From Scybalousia_A sp964542225 (GTDB lineage Bacteria; Bacteroidota; Bacteroidia; Bacteroidales; P3), in the NCBI GenBank assembly GCA_964542225.1, contig CAZITO010000063.1, positions 1 to 13,944 of the forward strand: a stretch of DNA of 13,944 nt, written 5' to 3'. The translations under genes were made by a program, and so were the position numbers. Below, in pieces: positions 1 to 7,922 of this stretch. How positions within the stretch are numbered: position 1 is the stretch's first letter; every line of letters starts with the position of its first letter. The notes beneath the pieces were generated by a model that saw only the letters and a program-made list of their open reading frames with translations, had not been told where the DNA came from and did no database searches.

Positions 1-151
1 CTTAGCGCGATGCTTGACCACGCTCTTTTAACCGATTGCAAAATTATAACAAATTCTTAAAATGGAAAAATTAGAAAAAATAAATAAGTTATCATCGTTT
101 ATTATACTGGGTTAGCGTTGTAATAGGTTATGTTATATGGCACAGTCACAC

Positions 152-1231
152 CTATTTATTTTTTCTAACCTTTGGGTCTAAATAGCCATAAATAATATCT
201 GTAAGTATATTTACAACGACCAAAAATATACAAATAACCAGCAAAGAAGACATTATAAGAGGAAAATCATACACATCCAAAGCATTAACTATCACTACAC
301 CCATACCTTTCCAGTCAAAAATATATTCCACAAAAACGGCTCCGGCAAGCAAAGAAGCAAACCAGCCACTTACAGCAGTTATTACGGGATTGAGAGCATT
401 TTTGAGAGCATGATGAAAAATAACTTGGAACTTACTAAGCCCCTTGCTATATGCTGTTCTTATGTAGTCTTGTACGGAAACTTCATTAAGGGTGCTTTTG
501 GTCAATTCGGTAATAACTGCCAAAGGTCTAATTCCCAAAGTTAAGGCAGGCAATATAAGATTTTTTAAAGCAATATGTTCTCCTCCTCCCATATCATCAA
601 CCTCTTTTAATGAGCCAAACATGGACAAGTGAGTAATATCTGCAAGTTTAAAAGCAAAAAACCACGCTATAATTATTGCGGCAAAAAAGGAGGGTAAACT
701 CATCCCTATGGAGGTTAACACTTGTATAAGTCTATCAAGCCAAGTATTTATATAAACAGAGGAAATACCACCCAAAATCACTCCTACAATAAAAGCAAAT
801 AATATACTTGTTAAAGCGAGAATAAAAGTATTGAGAACTGCTTCAGAAAGAATCTCACTGACATTTCTTTTGTTTTGATAACTTTTGCCAAGGTAAGGTT
901 TTTTGAGAACAATTTTTAAATTCCTTATTTGCAAAAGAGTAAGCGTGGAGGTGTATTTGTTTTTGTCAAAATAGAAGTTGCTGTTTTCCTCTGTGCTATG
1001 CAAAGATATGGGAATAATATTGTTGAGGTAATTGAGATATTGTATGCCCAAAGGTTTATCCAGTCCCAACTCTTTGTGTATCATATCTACGCTTTCTCTA
1101 TCTGCTCTTTGCCCCAACATCATACGCGCCGGGTCGCCCGGCAGTATGTTAAAGAGAAAAAACACCAAAGTAACAACTCCCCAAAGCACTAACAGACCGT
1201 AACCTATCTTTTTTAAAATAAAAACCAACAT
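152..1231 (-). CDS. ABC transporter permease, DppB/OppB family
   Basis: Inner-membrane permease subunit of a peptide/nickel-type ABC importer; it would pair with a DppC-like permease and ATPases not in this window. The N-terminus is the family's usual first helix (about residues 5-29) ending in the LPGDPAR motif. Four or five further helices follow in the C-terminal two thirds. The cytoplasmic coupling loop is clear around residues 255-285: DYIRTAYSKGLS followed by HALKNALNPVIT, the EAA-type contact with the ATPase. At 359 residues it exceeds the roughly 310-340 of enterobacterial OppB because of a longer periplasmic loop between helices 1 and 2 (about residues 65-125, including an SLHS motif and KKPYLGKSYQ), which I recall as usual in Bacteroidota homologues. 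The ATG start places the first helix correctly. It lies 36 nt downstream of the BT_3928-type gene on the same strand, probably by read-through. The transported substrate cannot be told from sequence. Confidence 0.9.
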   Translation of the reverse strand: MLVFILKKIGYGLLVLWGVVTLVFFLFNILPGDPARMMLGQRADRESVDMIHKELGLDKPLGIQYLNYLNNIIPISLHSTEENSNFYFDKNKYTSTLTLLQIRNLKIVLKKPYLGKSYQNKRNVSEILSEAVLNTFILALTSILFAFIVGVILGGISSVYINTWLDRLIQVLTSIGMSLPSFFAAIIIAWFFAFKLADITHLSMFGSLKEVDDMGGGEHIALKNLILPALTLGIRPLAVITELTKSTLNEVSVQDYIRTAYSKGLSKFQVIFHHALKNALNPVITAVSGWFASLLAGAVFVEYIFDWKGMGVVIVNALDVYDFPLIMSSLLVICIFLVVVNILTDIIYGYLDPKVRKNK

Positions 1232-1267
1232 TATTAAAAAACGGCTACCAATAACAAAGATTATTTT

Positions 1268-2410
1268 TTACAAATCTCTCCAAGCAAATTTTTCTTTTAC
1301 TACTCCCTTGCTCAAATGCACAACACCCGGATTGGAACGAATCATTGCTTTTATTGCCTTATCATCGCAGGAATAAAACATATAATCTTGTAAACCATAT
1401 TTCTTGGAAAAATCATACCAATGCTTGACACTTGAAGCCGTTACTACTATGATATTATTTTTTTCCGTATCCAATTTTTTTACAAAATTGCTTATTCGTT
1501 GCATACCATTTTGATTTGCTATCTGCATATTCCAAACGGCAATTATATATATGTCTCTTGCTGTATCTCCAAGCACTTCAAGAGCATTGTCTTTGGTATC
1601 CTCCAATTCCACAAGTGAAAATCCTTCGGCTGCTATGGTGTTGGTATTAAAGACTCTTTCCTTTCCCTCTACATATTCCCAATTGTCTGCAAAATCAGGG
1701 TCTGTTTCGTAGGCTTGCATCAAAGTACCCTCACCCTCAGGTGCCAAAGAAAATTCTTTTTCCTTGCCTGTTTTTTTGTTTTTATATGTTGCATAAGCCA
1801 AAGGTGGTTTTTGTTTGTCAATGGTAGGACACATAACATTGCCTACCTTCCAAGGACGAAAATCAATGATAGGCTCAAATATTATATTTCTTATTGAAAA
1901 ACAAATCATTAACAATAAGATTGTTAGAGTAAAGAATAGAGGTAATTTTTTCTTATAATCTTCTTTTCCTTTTTTGTCAAAAATAAAGATACCTGCAAGG
2001 ATTATATCCAAAACTATGTTTTTCCAAAATGTTTGCCAATTAGTCAATTTTACTGCATCACCAAAACAACCACAATCACTAACATTATTGGTCAAAGCGT
2101 CTATAAAAGTAGTTATAGTAAAAAATGCCATAAAAATCACTCCCATCCAACGTACAGGCCTGTTGTATATATGGCAAAACATCATAACTCCAAGACTAAA
2201 TTCCAACACACATAATGCCACTGCCACAATGATAGGGAAAGTTAAGGTATCACTAACCAAGAAGCCAAAACCAAAAACATTCAAATACTCTTCCACCTTG
2301 TAAGCCGTACCCATAGGGTCTACAGCCTTGACAAAGCCTGAAAACATAAACACTACACCAAAGAGACATCTGAGTATGTAATCTACTATCGTGCCAAATT
2401 TATTTTTCAT
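1268..2410 (-). CDS. BT_3928-type DoxX/MauE membrane protein with a cysteine-less thioredoxin-like C-terminus
   Basis: The N-terminal half is a DoxX/MauE-type four-helix membrane domain (about residues 8-145) with the F-S-G-x-x-K motif after helix 1 and a CGCFGD motif at 113-118, the cysteine pair typical of MauE-like proteins. A fifth helix lies near 157-175. The C-terminal part (about 185-380) would be periplasmic and resembles a thioredoxin fold, but where the active-site CxxC is expected the sequence reads AVWNMQIANQ, so it cannot perform dithiol exchange. Length and architecture match the Bacteroidota family named after BT_3928. It sits 23 nt downstream of the DUF1599 gene, an association I recall as conserved in the phylum, usually with tpiA following; here an ABC permease follows instead. 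Its biochemical role is unknown; a part in envelope redox or quinone-linked electron transfer is inference. ATG start is well placed before the first helix. Confidence 0.85.
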   Translation of the reverse strand: MKNKFGTIVDYILRCLFGVVFMFSGFVKAVDPMGTAYKVEEYLNVFGFGFLVSDTLTFPIIVAVALCVLEFSLGVMMFCHIYNRPVRWMGVIFMAFFTITTFIDALTNNVSDCGCFGDAVKLTNWQTFWKNIVLDIILAGIFIFDKKGKEDYKKKLPLFFTLTILLLMICFSIRNIIFEPIIDFRPWKVGNVMCPTIDKQKPPLAYATYKNKKTGKEKEFSLAPEGEGTLMQAYETDPDFADNWEYVEGKERVFNTNTIAAEGFSLVELEDTKDNALEVLGDTARDIYIIAVWNMQIANQNGMQRISNFVKKLDTEKNNIIVVTASSVKHWYDFSKKYGLQDYMFYSCDDKAIKAMIRSNPGVVHLSKGVVKEKFAWRDL

Positions 2411-2433
2411 CGTTTTAATATTTTTTGGAAAAT

Positions 2434-2985
2434 CTAATTATTACTTCTTTCTAAATCAAGTTGTAGCAAACAGAAGACAGAATAATTTATTATATCCGTA
2501 TAACTACCCTCAACTCCTTCAGATACTATTGTTTTGCCTTGATTGTCTTCAATTTGTTTCAATCTTCTGAGTTTCATAAGTATTACATCCGTCATGGAAC
2601 TAACTCTCATTTCACGCCACGCTTCACCATAGTCGTGGTTCTTTTTCAGCATTAAATCTTTTGTTTGTTTTACGTATTTGTCATAGAGTTGTTCAGCCAA
2701 ATTTGTGTCTATTTCTTCTGTGGAAAGAGTACCTAATTCACATTGTATTAAGGCTATAATACCATAATTAACCATAGCAATAAACTCTCCTGCAACATCG
2801 TCTCCTACAAGATTTACTCCACTTTCTTGTATGCTTCTTATACGATTGGCTTTGATAAAAATTTGGTCAGTCAAAGAAGGCAGACGCATAATACGCCAGG
2901 AAGTGCCATAATCTTTCATCTTCTTCATAAAAAGACTTTTGGCCTTATTCATTACCTCATCGTATTTCAAACTTGTCTTACTCAT
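2434..2985 (-). CDS. DUF1599 (Nmad1) domain protein, internally duplicated
   Basis: Cytosolic protein of 183 residues consisting of two tandem copies of one motif. Copy 1 (about residues 13-85) contains KKMKDYGTSWRIMR, LTDQIFIKANRIRSI and MVNYGIIALIQCEL. Copy 2 (about 106-178) contains KKNHDYGEAWREMR, MTDVILMKLRRLKQI and IINYSVFCLLQLDL. This matches the DUF1599 family, renamed nucleotide-modification-associated domain 1 in Pfam. The conserved K-x-x-DYG-x-x-WR, D and N-Y residues recall all-alpha NTP pyrophosphohydrolase-like folds, but a reaction has not, to my knowledge, been established for the chromosomal Bacteroidota form. It is first in a probable three-gene unit with the BT_3928-type protein and the permease, and has its own TAnnTTTG box about 30 nt upstream of the ATG. 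No phage or DNA-modification genes flank it, so a housekeeping nucleotide-related role is more likely than a phage one. Confidence 0.85.
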   Translation of the reverse strand: MSKTSLKYDEVMNKAKSLFMKKMKDYGTSWRIMRLPSLTDQIFIKANRIRSIQESGVNLVGDDVAGEFIAMVNYGIIALIQCELGTLSTEEIDTNLAEQLYDKYVKQTKDLMLKKNHDYGEAWREMRVSSMTDVILMKLRRLKQIEDNQGKTIVSEGVEGSYTDIINYSVFCLLQLDLERSNN

Positions 2986-3013
2986 AATATCTCTGTCTTT
3001 ACTTATAGTTTTG

Positions 3014-3021
3014 CAAAGATA
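3014..3021 (-). promoter_or_regulatory. Bacteroidota -7 box for the DUF1599 operon
   Basis: On the minus strand the sequence reads TATCTTTG followed by C, an exact match to the TAnnTTTG -7 consensus recognised by the Bacteroidota primary sigma factor. It leaves a leader of roughly 20 nt before the ATG at 2985. No convincing TTTG -33 element is seen at 19-21 nt; the nearest TTG lies 24 nt upstream. Confidence 0.55.
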
Positions 3022-3154
3022 ATAACAATTTTTTATTATTCATAACAACTTTATAAATAAGAGTAATTTACATACCATAGGATGCTTTACAAAGCAGAGC
3101 CGTTATAATATATACTAACCAAAGTACAACTTAAAGAAATGTATAATTCTTATT

Positions 3155-3997
3155 TTATTTTACTGATATTTCGTTGGTTTGTATGACTTGACCTGTTTGT
3201 TGGTTTGTAACTATTGCAACCACTCTACAATTGGATAGGTTCCAAATAGGGTCAATTTGTATAGAGTAGTTAAAAATCAATGTTTCGTTTGAGGCAAGGG
3301 GCTTTGAGTTGATAGGTAGATTGGTGAGTGGATTTTTTCTCAGTACGTTATTGAAAAGGTAGTCAGTGATTTTGCTCGCTCCACTTAATTGTATTCCTGT
3401 TATATCGTCTTCAACGACAAACAAGGACAGGAGTAGGTTATCGGAGATTGTGGTTAGGGTAGAAATATTGACACCTACAAGGAGGCGTGAAGGGGTGATG
3501 ATTGTGCCGAGATTGATGTTAAGGCGATGAGGAGTTGAGGAGAGGGCGGAAGAAATAGCATTGTCCCATTCGGAAAATTGCAGGGGAGAAGTGGAGCGGT
3601 TGATAATTCCTGCGGGGAAAGAAGAGACGCCGAAAGTTTCGCACAATTGTGTTCCATACACAGTCCGCAAATCAAGGCTATCGTTGGATTTACCGGGTTC
3701 GGCAAACTTGCCGGCATGAATGGTAATTGTGATTAAATTTTCTTGGAAAGAGTCTTTGAGTTTTTCGAGTTTGTCGGCTGCAAGAGGGCAGTTAGTACAT
3801 GACCAACCGCTGTATTCCTCCAAAAAAACAGCTTGAGAGGTTTGATATTTGGTAATAGGGACTTCTTCGGTTGTTTGTGCAACAAAACTGCGAAGATTGT
3901 CTTCGTTGTAGTTGTCGCAAGAGACAAAAGAACCAACCATAAATAAAGCCAAAACAAAATAAAACGGCTTTCTGATTTTTGAAAAATTTACTTTCAT
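3155..3997 (-). CDS. Omp28-like outer membrane lipoprotein with thioredoxin fold
   Basis: Envelope lipoprotein of 280 residues. A basic N-terminus (KIRK), a hydrophobic stretch and the lipobox FVSC place the lipidated cysteine at residue 27. A thioredoxin-like domain follows: strand AVFLEEYSGW leading into CTNCP (cysteines 67 and 70), then ITITIHAG and a cis-proline-type segment SSFPAGII near residue 128. The C-terminal half (about 150-280) is beta-rich. This order matches the Omp28 family first described as a surface protein of Porphyromonas gingivalis. The intact CxxC suggests disulfide exchange in the envelope, although redox activity is inferred. The gene stands alone and is divergent from the ERF gene, with only 65 bp between the two start codons. 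The stretch 3460-3720 is noticeably richer in G+C than the surrounding DNA. Confidence 0.85.
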   Translation of the reverse strand: MKVNFSKIRKPFYFVLALFMVGSFVSCDNYNEDNLRSFVAQTTEEVPITKYQTSQAVFLEEYSGWSCTNCPLAADKLEKLKDSFQENLITITIHAGKFAEPGKSNDSLDLRTVYGTQLCETFGVSSFPAGIINRSTSPLQFSEWDNAISSALSSTPHRLNINLGTIITPSRLLVGVNISTLTTISDNLLLSLFVVEDDITGIQLSGASKITDYLFNNVLRKNPLTNLPINSKPLASNETLIFNYSIQIDPIWNLSNCRVVAIVTNQQTGQVIQTNEISVK

Positions 3998-4062
3998 AAT
4001 TAAGATTCTTAATAAGTTATAAAAATATAAAAACGATAAAAAGAAAAAAAAAGTATATAGAA

Positions 4063-4548
4063 ATGGAAAAAAAGAAATTACAAGAAAAAATTACGAATGC
4101 AAGAGCCGATATGAGTCTTGCAAAATATAAGAAAAACAATTTTGGAAATTTCTCATACAGAAGTATTGAGGATATATGGGAAAGATTGGTATCGGTATGT
4201 GAGAAGCATAAGATAACATACACAATAACAAAAGAGGAGGCAGATATAAAGGGAAATTTCCTTTGCTTTCACTTTGAGGCGGAGTTTTGCGATTGTGAAA
4301 GCGAGGAAAAAGTGGTTACCTCTATGGACGTACCAATGACGTCCTTTGAAAGAAAAGGTATGGACAGCAATCAAGTATTTGGTGCTTTTCTGTCCTACAA
4401 CAGAAAGTATTTGGTTTGCCGTGATTTTCAAATAAGAGCGGGATTAACCGAATTAGACAGTGACGATGAAATAAACACTATATACACCAAAATAGAGCAG
4501 TGCAAGAGTGTTGATGAGGTTATGGCTTTGACTTATGCTAACTTATAA
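4063..4548 (+). CDS. ERF-family single-strand DNA annealing protein
   Basis: 161-residue protein matching the essential recombination function (ERF) superfamily of single-strand annealing recombinases, usually carried by phages and plasmids. Visible family features, in order: an N-terminal helix with KYKKNNFGNFSYRSIEDIWERL, equivalent to the family's NP.FKY.YA.L..V segment; alternating beta strands (ITYTITKEEAD, FLCFHFEAEF); and the signature MDSNQVFGAFLSYNRKYLV (about residues 100-118), corresponding to the Q..GSA.SYARRYAL motif. An acidic DSDDE follows, as in many homologues. The expected role is annealing complementary single strands in recombination or repair. What is odd is the setting: no exonuclease, SSB, terminase or other phage gene is next to it, only a lipoprotein gene and tsaE. 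It could be a phage remnant or a domesticated annealing factor. The ATG lacks a Shine-Dalgarno sequence. Confidence 0.75.
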   Translation: MEKKKLQEKITNARADMSLAKYKKNNFGNFSYRSIEDIWERLVSVCEKHKITYTITKEEADIKGNFLCFHFEAEFCDCESEEKVVTSMDVPMTSFERKGMDSNQVFGAFLSYNRKYLVCRDFQIRAGLTELDSDDEINTIYTKIEQCKSVDEVMALTYANL

Positions 4549-4624
4549 AAACTTACGCCAATCTATAAAAACCATATTCTTCTACAGAGGAAGGCATAAA
4601 GACAGTAAAAACAGGGTGTAATGT

Positions 4625-5056
4625 TTAGCGTGGCAGGTGTATGCTTATTTTTCTTGATTTGGAGGTGGTTTCTTCTATTTCAACTTCAAGGCAATCGTCA
4701 GGTACGAGCGAAGGTATATTTTCTGCCCATTCCATAAAACAATAGTTGCCCGAATAAAAATACTCCTCAACTCCTATATCCAAAGCCTGCGACTCACTGT
4801 CCAAACGATAAAAATCAAAATGATAAACATCGCCCGCTTTTTTTGAAAAATAAACATTGACTATCGCAAAAGTCGGAGAGCAAACATTGTCCTCAACCCC
4901 CAACTGTTCACAAAGTGCTTTGATAAAAGTGGTTTTGCCCGCTCCCATATTGCCCTTAAAAGCAAAAACTCTTTTTTCACCCACTATGTCAAAAAATTCT
5001 TTGGCACCTTGTGGCAACTCTTCCAATGAATTTATGTATATCTCCTTAACCGACAT
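4625..5056 (-). CDS. tsaE: tRNA threonylcarbamoyladenosine biosynthesis ATPase TsaE
   Basis: Cytosolic P-loop ATPase that works with TsaB, TsaC and TsaD to make the t6A modification at position 37 of ANN-decoding tRNAs. The Walker A motif GNMGAGKTT spans residues 35-43 (Lys41). The family's SPTFAIVN switch segment is at 60-67, HFDFYRL at 79-85 and the signature MEWAENI at 108-114. At 143 residues it is full length for the family. The ATG is 11 nt downstream of the porX stop on the same strand, so it is very probably co-transcribed and translationally close-coupled with porX; the pairing of these two genes is, from memory, common in Bacteroidota. It converges on the ERF gene without an obvious terminator between them. 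Confidence 0.95.
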   Translation of the reverse strand: MSVKEIYINSLEELPQGAKEFFDIVGEKRVFAFKGNMGAGKTTFIKALCEQLGVEDNVCSPTFAIVNVYFSKKAGDVYHFDFYRLDSESQALDIGVEEYFYSGNYCFMEWAENIPSLVPDDCLEVEIEETTSKSRKISIHLPR

Positions 5057-5067
5057 ACGCCTGCCTC

Positions 5068-6618
5068 CTATTTATTGCCAAGATGAATAAAAGGTATCAT
5101 ACATTCCTCCATGGAAATACCTCCGTGTTGGAAAGTATTGTTGTAGTAGGAAACATAATAATTATAGTTTGTAGGATAAACAAAGTATCCCGTATTTCGA
5201 GCAAATATCATGGGAGAAAGAATGGAAAGTTGAGGCAAAAGTATTTCCTCTGGGTTTTTGATATGATACACCTCTCTGCTCTCAAAATCAAGCAATCGCC
5301 CTATTTTATATCTCAAATTTACCGAAGCCTCTTTGTTGGACTTTATTCTAACCGGCTTATTTACTCTTACAGAGCCGTGGTCGGTTGTTATGAATATATC
5401 AACATCTTTGTCCGACAAGTATTTCAAAACCTCTTTCAATGGAGAATGCTCAAACCAAGTGCGAGTAACACTTCTATAAGCATTTTCATCAAAAGCCAAC
5501 TCTCTTACAAGGTCGGAATCCGTACGGGCATGCGAAAGCATATCTATAAAATTATATACAATAACGTTTATATCGCTTTGTAAAAAATTTGGCAATATAT
5601 CTATCATACGCATTCCGTATGTTGCATTCAATACCTTATGATAGGTTGAAGTGGCTTTTATTCTGTGTCTTGCCAAATTGTCCTCAAACAATTGTGGCTC
5701 ATATTGATTCTTATTGCCCTCTTTATCTTCATCCAACCAATATTGAGGGTAATATTTCTTAATGTCCAAAGGCATCAAAGAAGAAAACAAAGCATTTCTT
5801 GCATATTGGGTAGTGGTAGGCAATATACTGTAATATATACCTTCATCCTTTACGTGAACATATTGTTCAACCATGGGTTTTAGGGCTTTCCATTGGTCAA
5901 AACGAAAGTTATCCAAAACTATAAAAAATATAGGTCGCTTCTTTTCTTTCAATAAAGGAAATATCCGCCTTTCCAAAATTTTATGAGACATCAGAGGACT
6001 CTGCTCGCCTTTATCTCTTATCCAATCTGAATAATTTTCTTGATAAAATTTTGAAAATCTATCATTTGCCAAGGCTTTTTGTTCTTTAAGTATCTCAAAT
6101 ATGCTTTCATCATTGGACTCACTCAAATCTATTTCCCAATGAACTATCTCTTTGTAAAGGTCTATCCACTCTTGCCAATCAAGATTTTCGTTTATTCTCA
6201 TACTCATCTGCCTGAATTCTTGCTGATAATTTTGAGTGGCAGTCTGAGTTACCAAACGATTTTGTTCCAAATGTTTTTTTAAGGTAAGCAATATTTGGTT
6301 TGGGTTCACGGGCTTTATCAAATAATCGGATATTTTGGAACCTATGGCTTGCTCCATAATATTCTCCTCTTCGCTTTTTGTTATCATAATAACCGGAATG
6401 GAAGAGTACTTAATCTTTATTTTGGACAAGGCATCCAAACCATTAAGCCCCGGCATATTTTCATCCAAAAAGATAATATCCACTTTTTCCTTCTCCAATA
6501 TATCCAAGGCTTCTTGCCCATCCAAAGCGGGAATTACATGATAACCTTTCGCCTCCAAAAAAAGTATGTACGGCTTCAACAAATCTATTTCATCATCTGC
6601 CCAAAGAACCTTTACCAT
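5068..6618 (-). CDS. porX: PorX-type response regulator with PglZ phosphatase-fold effector domain
   Basis: Two-domain response regulator. The receiver domain (about residues 1-120) has the acidic pair D8/D9, the phospho-acceptor D52 in IIFLDENMPG, T79 and the conserved lysine of LIKPVNP near 101. A helical linker leads to a PglZ domain of the alkaline phosphatase superfamily (about 220-510). Its metal-site segments are visible: IVLDNFRFDQW near 235, TTTQYARNALFSSL near 268-280, DMLSHARTDSD near 360, TTDHGS near 411 and HGGISMEE near 498. In relatives PorX works with the kinase PorY and a sigma factor to control type IX secretion genes, and is reported to hydrolyse cyclic oligonucleotides. 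PorY is not in this window. The gene begins 17 nt after the DoxX/thioredoxin gene and is followed at 11 nt by tsaE, indicating an operon. Length and domain order are normal. Confidence 0.92.
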   Translation of the reverse strand: MVKVLWADDEIDLLKPYILFLEAKGYHVIPALDGQEALDILEKEKVDIIFLDENMPGLNGLDALSKIKIKYSSIPVIMITKSEEENIMEQAIGSKISDYLIKPVNPNQILLTLKKHLEQNRLVTQTATQNYQQEFRQMSMRINENLDWQEWIDLYKEIVHWEIDLSESNDESIFEILKEQKALANDRFSKFYQENYSDWIRDKGEQSPLMSHKILERRIFPLLKEKKRPIFFIVLDNFRFDQWKALKPMVEQYVHVKDEGIYYSILPTTTQYARNALFSSLMPLDIKKYYPQYWLDEDKEGNKNQYEPQLFEDNLARHRIKATSTYHKVLNATYGMRMIDILPNFLQSDINVIVYNFIDMLSHARTDSDLVRELAFDENAYRSVTRTWFEHSPLKEVLKYLSDKDVDIFITTDHGSVRVNKPVRIKSNKEASVNLRYKIGRLLDFESREVYHIKNPEEILLPQLSILSPMIFARNTGYFVYPTNYNYYVSYYNNTFQHGGISMEECMIPFIHLGNK

Positions 6619-6635
6619 AATAATTTTAAGTGTTT

Positions 6636-7631
6636 TTATTTGTTAAGAAATTCCATTATATCTTTGTCCAAAATGTTAGGATACTTCAAAAGTTTTTCCA
6701 CCTTGCCGTTATTCATCAAAATAACCACGGGCTGCCTTCCTTTGGTAGCCTGCAAAAATACACTTGCAGGCACATTTTTATATGGCAACGGCTCTATCTC
6801 ATTTTTTTTGAAAAAACGCTCTATAGCCTCATCACCACCCCAAAATATGAGAGCAAAGTTATCCTCCTTTATATTATATTTCTTTCGCATGACATCCAAT
6901 CGTTTTGCTGTCTTTTTGCAATACTTACAAACAGGGGAATACATGCAAACTATCTTTTTACCCTCTTTTATGTGCAAATCAGCCAACGATTCATTGCTTA
7001 TAAGGTATTCAAATTTAGACTCATCTATTTTGGCGGCTTTGCCATAAAGTTTGTATCTCAAAGTGTCCGGCATATTGATGCCAAAGGCAAGAATCAACAC
7101 CGCAACAAAAGAAACCACAGTCAAATAAGTCTGATTGTTTTGCAACCAAAAAACGACTTTATTTTTCTTTTCATCTTGCGGTTGCAATGGTTCTTGTTGT
7201 TCTTTTTTTGCAGAGGAAAGTCCTTTGTTCCAAAACATAAAATAAGATAAAAGCAAGAGGCATATATTTTTTATCAAAGTCTGCTGATCCGACATAATAA
7301 ACACATCGCCGAAACAATGACAATTATCCTCTTCCACCGGGAACAAATAAGGTTTTGTTACAATATAAATGGTAAAGAACACAAGAAACGCTATTATCAA
7401 CCATTTTATCAATTTCGGCTTTACCCCCACAAGCAACAACAAACCCAAAGTAAATTCTGTCGCTATAAGAAGACGGGTTAGTATGGTGGTTGTTATCCAA
7501 GAAAAAAGTTGATGTTCATAAATAAATTGGTCAAAAGCATCCAAAGAAATATATTTTGTAACAGCAGAAAGCATAAACACCAACGCTATTACTATTCTTG
7601 CCAGCCAACCAAAAACGTTTCTTGTTTTCAT
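6636..7631 (-). CDS. DoxX/MauE membrane protein with periplasmic thioredoxin domain (CxxC)
   Basis: Inner-membrane redox protein of 331 residues. Four membrane helices (about 8-30, 48-70, 76-92, 118-135) form a DoxX/MauE domain with the paired cysteines in NCHCFGD (104 and 106). A charged linker rich in K, E and Q (139-157) and a fifth helix (about 168-186) precede a thioredoxin-like domain with active site SPVCKYC (cysteines 235 and 238) and a cis-proline-type segment RQPVVILM near 301. The layout suggests passage of reducing equivalents between a membrane cysteine pair and the periplasmic CxxC; this is inferred. The ATG at 7631 is preferred over a TTG at 7661, because the TTG would overlap the upstream lipoprotein gene and add an uncharacteristic MCRRIKQSDK extension. 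It lies 14 nt after that lipoprotein gene and 17 nt before porX. It resembles the BT_3928-type protein encoded at 1268-2410 but keeps the thioredoxin cysteines. Confidence 0.82.
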   Translation of the reverse strand: MKTRNVFGWLARIVIALVFMLSAVTKYISLDAFDQFIYEHQLFSWITTTILTRLLIATEFTLGLLLLVGVKPKLIKWLIIAFLVFFTIYIVTKPYLFPVEEDNCHCFGDVFIMSDQQTLIKNICLLLLSYFMFWNKGLSSAKKEQQEPLQPQDEKKNKVVFWLQNNQTYLTVVSFVAVLILAFGINMPDTLRYKLYGKAAKIDESKFEYLISNESLADLHIKEGKKIVCMYSPVCKYCKKTAKRLDVMRKKYNIKEDNFALIFWGGDEAIERFFKKNEIEPLPYKNVPASVFLQATKGRQPVVILMNNGKVEKLLKYPNILDKDIMEFLNK

Positions 7632-7645
7632 TTTATCACTTTGTT

Positions 7646-7870
7646 TTATTCTTCTACACAACTGCCATTCAATACCTCACCGTCCAAATCTTCGCTTGTT
7701 ATATCCGAACAATCTCCGTCCCAATTTGATACTGCTACTTGTGAAGTTGCTTTTTTCATTACAATATTGGACGCTTCATTTACAGGACAAACACAATCCG
7801 AAGCATCCGAACAAGAATAAATCACTGTTCCAAACAATAACGCAAAGGTTACATAAATTATTTTTTTCAT
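7646..7870 (-). CDS. Small cysteine-rich lipoprotein (paralogue 2)
   Basis: 74-residue predicted lipoprotein. After a short signal peptide (MKKIIYVTFALLFGTVIYSC) the lipidated cysteine is residue 20. The mature part is only about 55 residues and has four further cysteines: C26 and C28 in DCVC, C54 in NWDGDC, and C71 close to the C-terminus. It aligns with the neighbouring 85-residue lipoprotein: both have DCxC directly after the lipobox, a V-x-V-x-[DN]-[WF]-DGDC block followed by [IV]T..DL, and a cysteine followed by acidic residues at the end. I do not recognise a named family. Its gene ends 14 nt before the DoxX/thioredoxin gene, so it is probably in that operon, and its conserved cysteines make it a plausible partner or substrate of that redox protein. 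The function is unknown. Confidence 0.75.
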   Translation of the reverse strand: MKKIIYVTFALLFGTVIYSCSDASDCVCPVNEASNIVMKKATSQVAVSNWDGDCSDITSEDLDGEVLNGSCVEE

Positions 7871-7922
7871 AATATGGATTATTTTATTGTTTTATTGACT
7901 CTTTTAACTTTTTATATAATTA

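Noticed and set aside
1..45. G+C-richer stretch at the left edge, considered as part of a tRNA or other structural RNA
   Set aside because: Neither strand gives a D-arm, anticodon arm and acceptor in register; only a weak AGCG/CGCT pairing is visible and the feature would be cut by the window edge.
3083..3096. TGCTTT-AC-AAAGCA palindrome downstream of the Omp28-like gene
   Set aside because: The loop of 2 nt is too small for a stable hairpin and no T run follows on the minus strand.
5083..5583. 166-codon plus-strand frame over the 3' half of porX
   Set aside because: It is antisense to the PglZ metal-site region and has no motif or start signal of its own.
6295..7250. Long plus-strand open frames over porX and the DoxX gene
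   Set aside because: Both underlying minus-strand genes have intact catalytic motifs; the plus-strand products are low-quality antisense translations without recognisable domains.
7632..7661. TTG start for the DoxX/thioredoxin protein at 7661
   Set aside because: It would overlap the lipoprotein gene and put MCRRIKQSDK before a normal N-terminus; the ATG at 7631 fits better.
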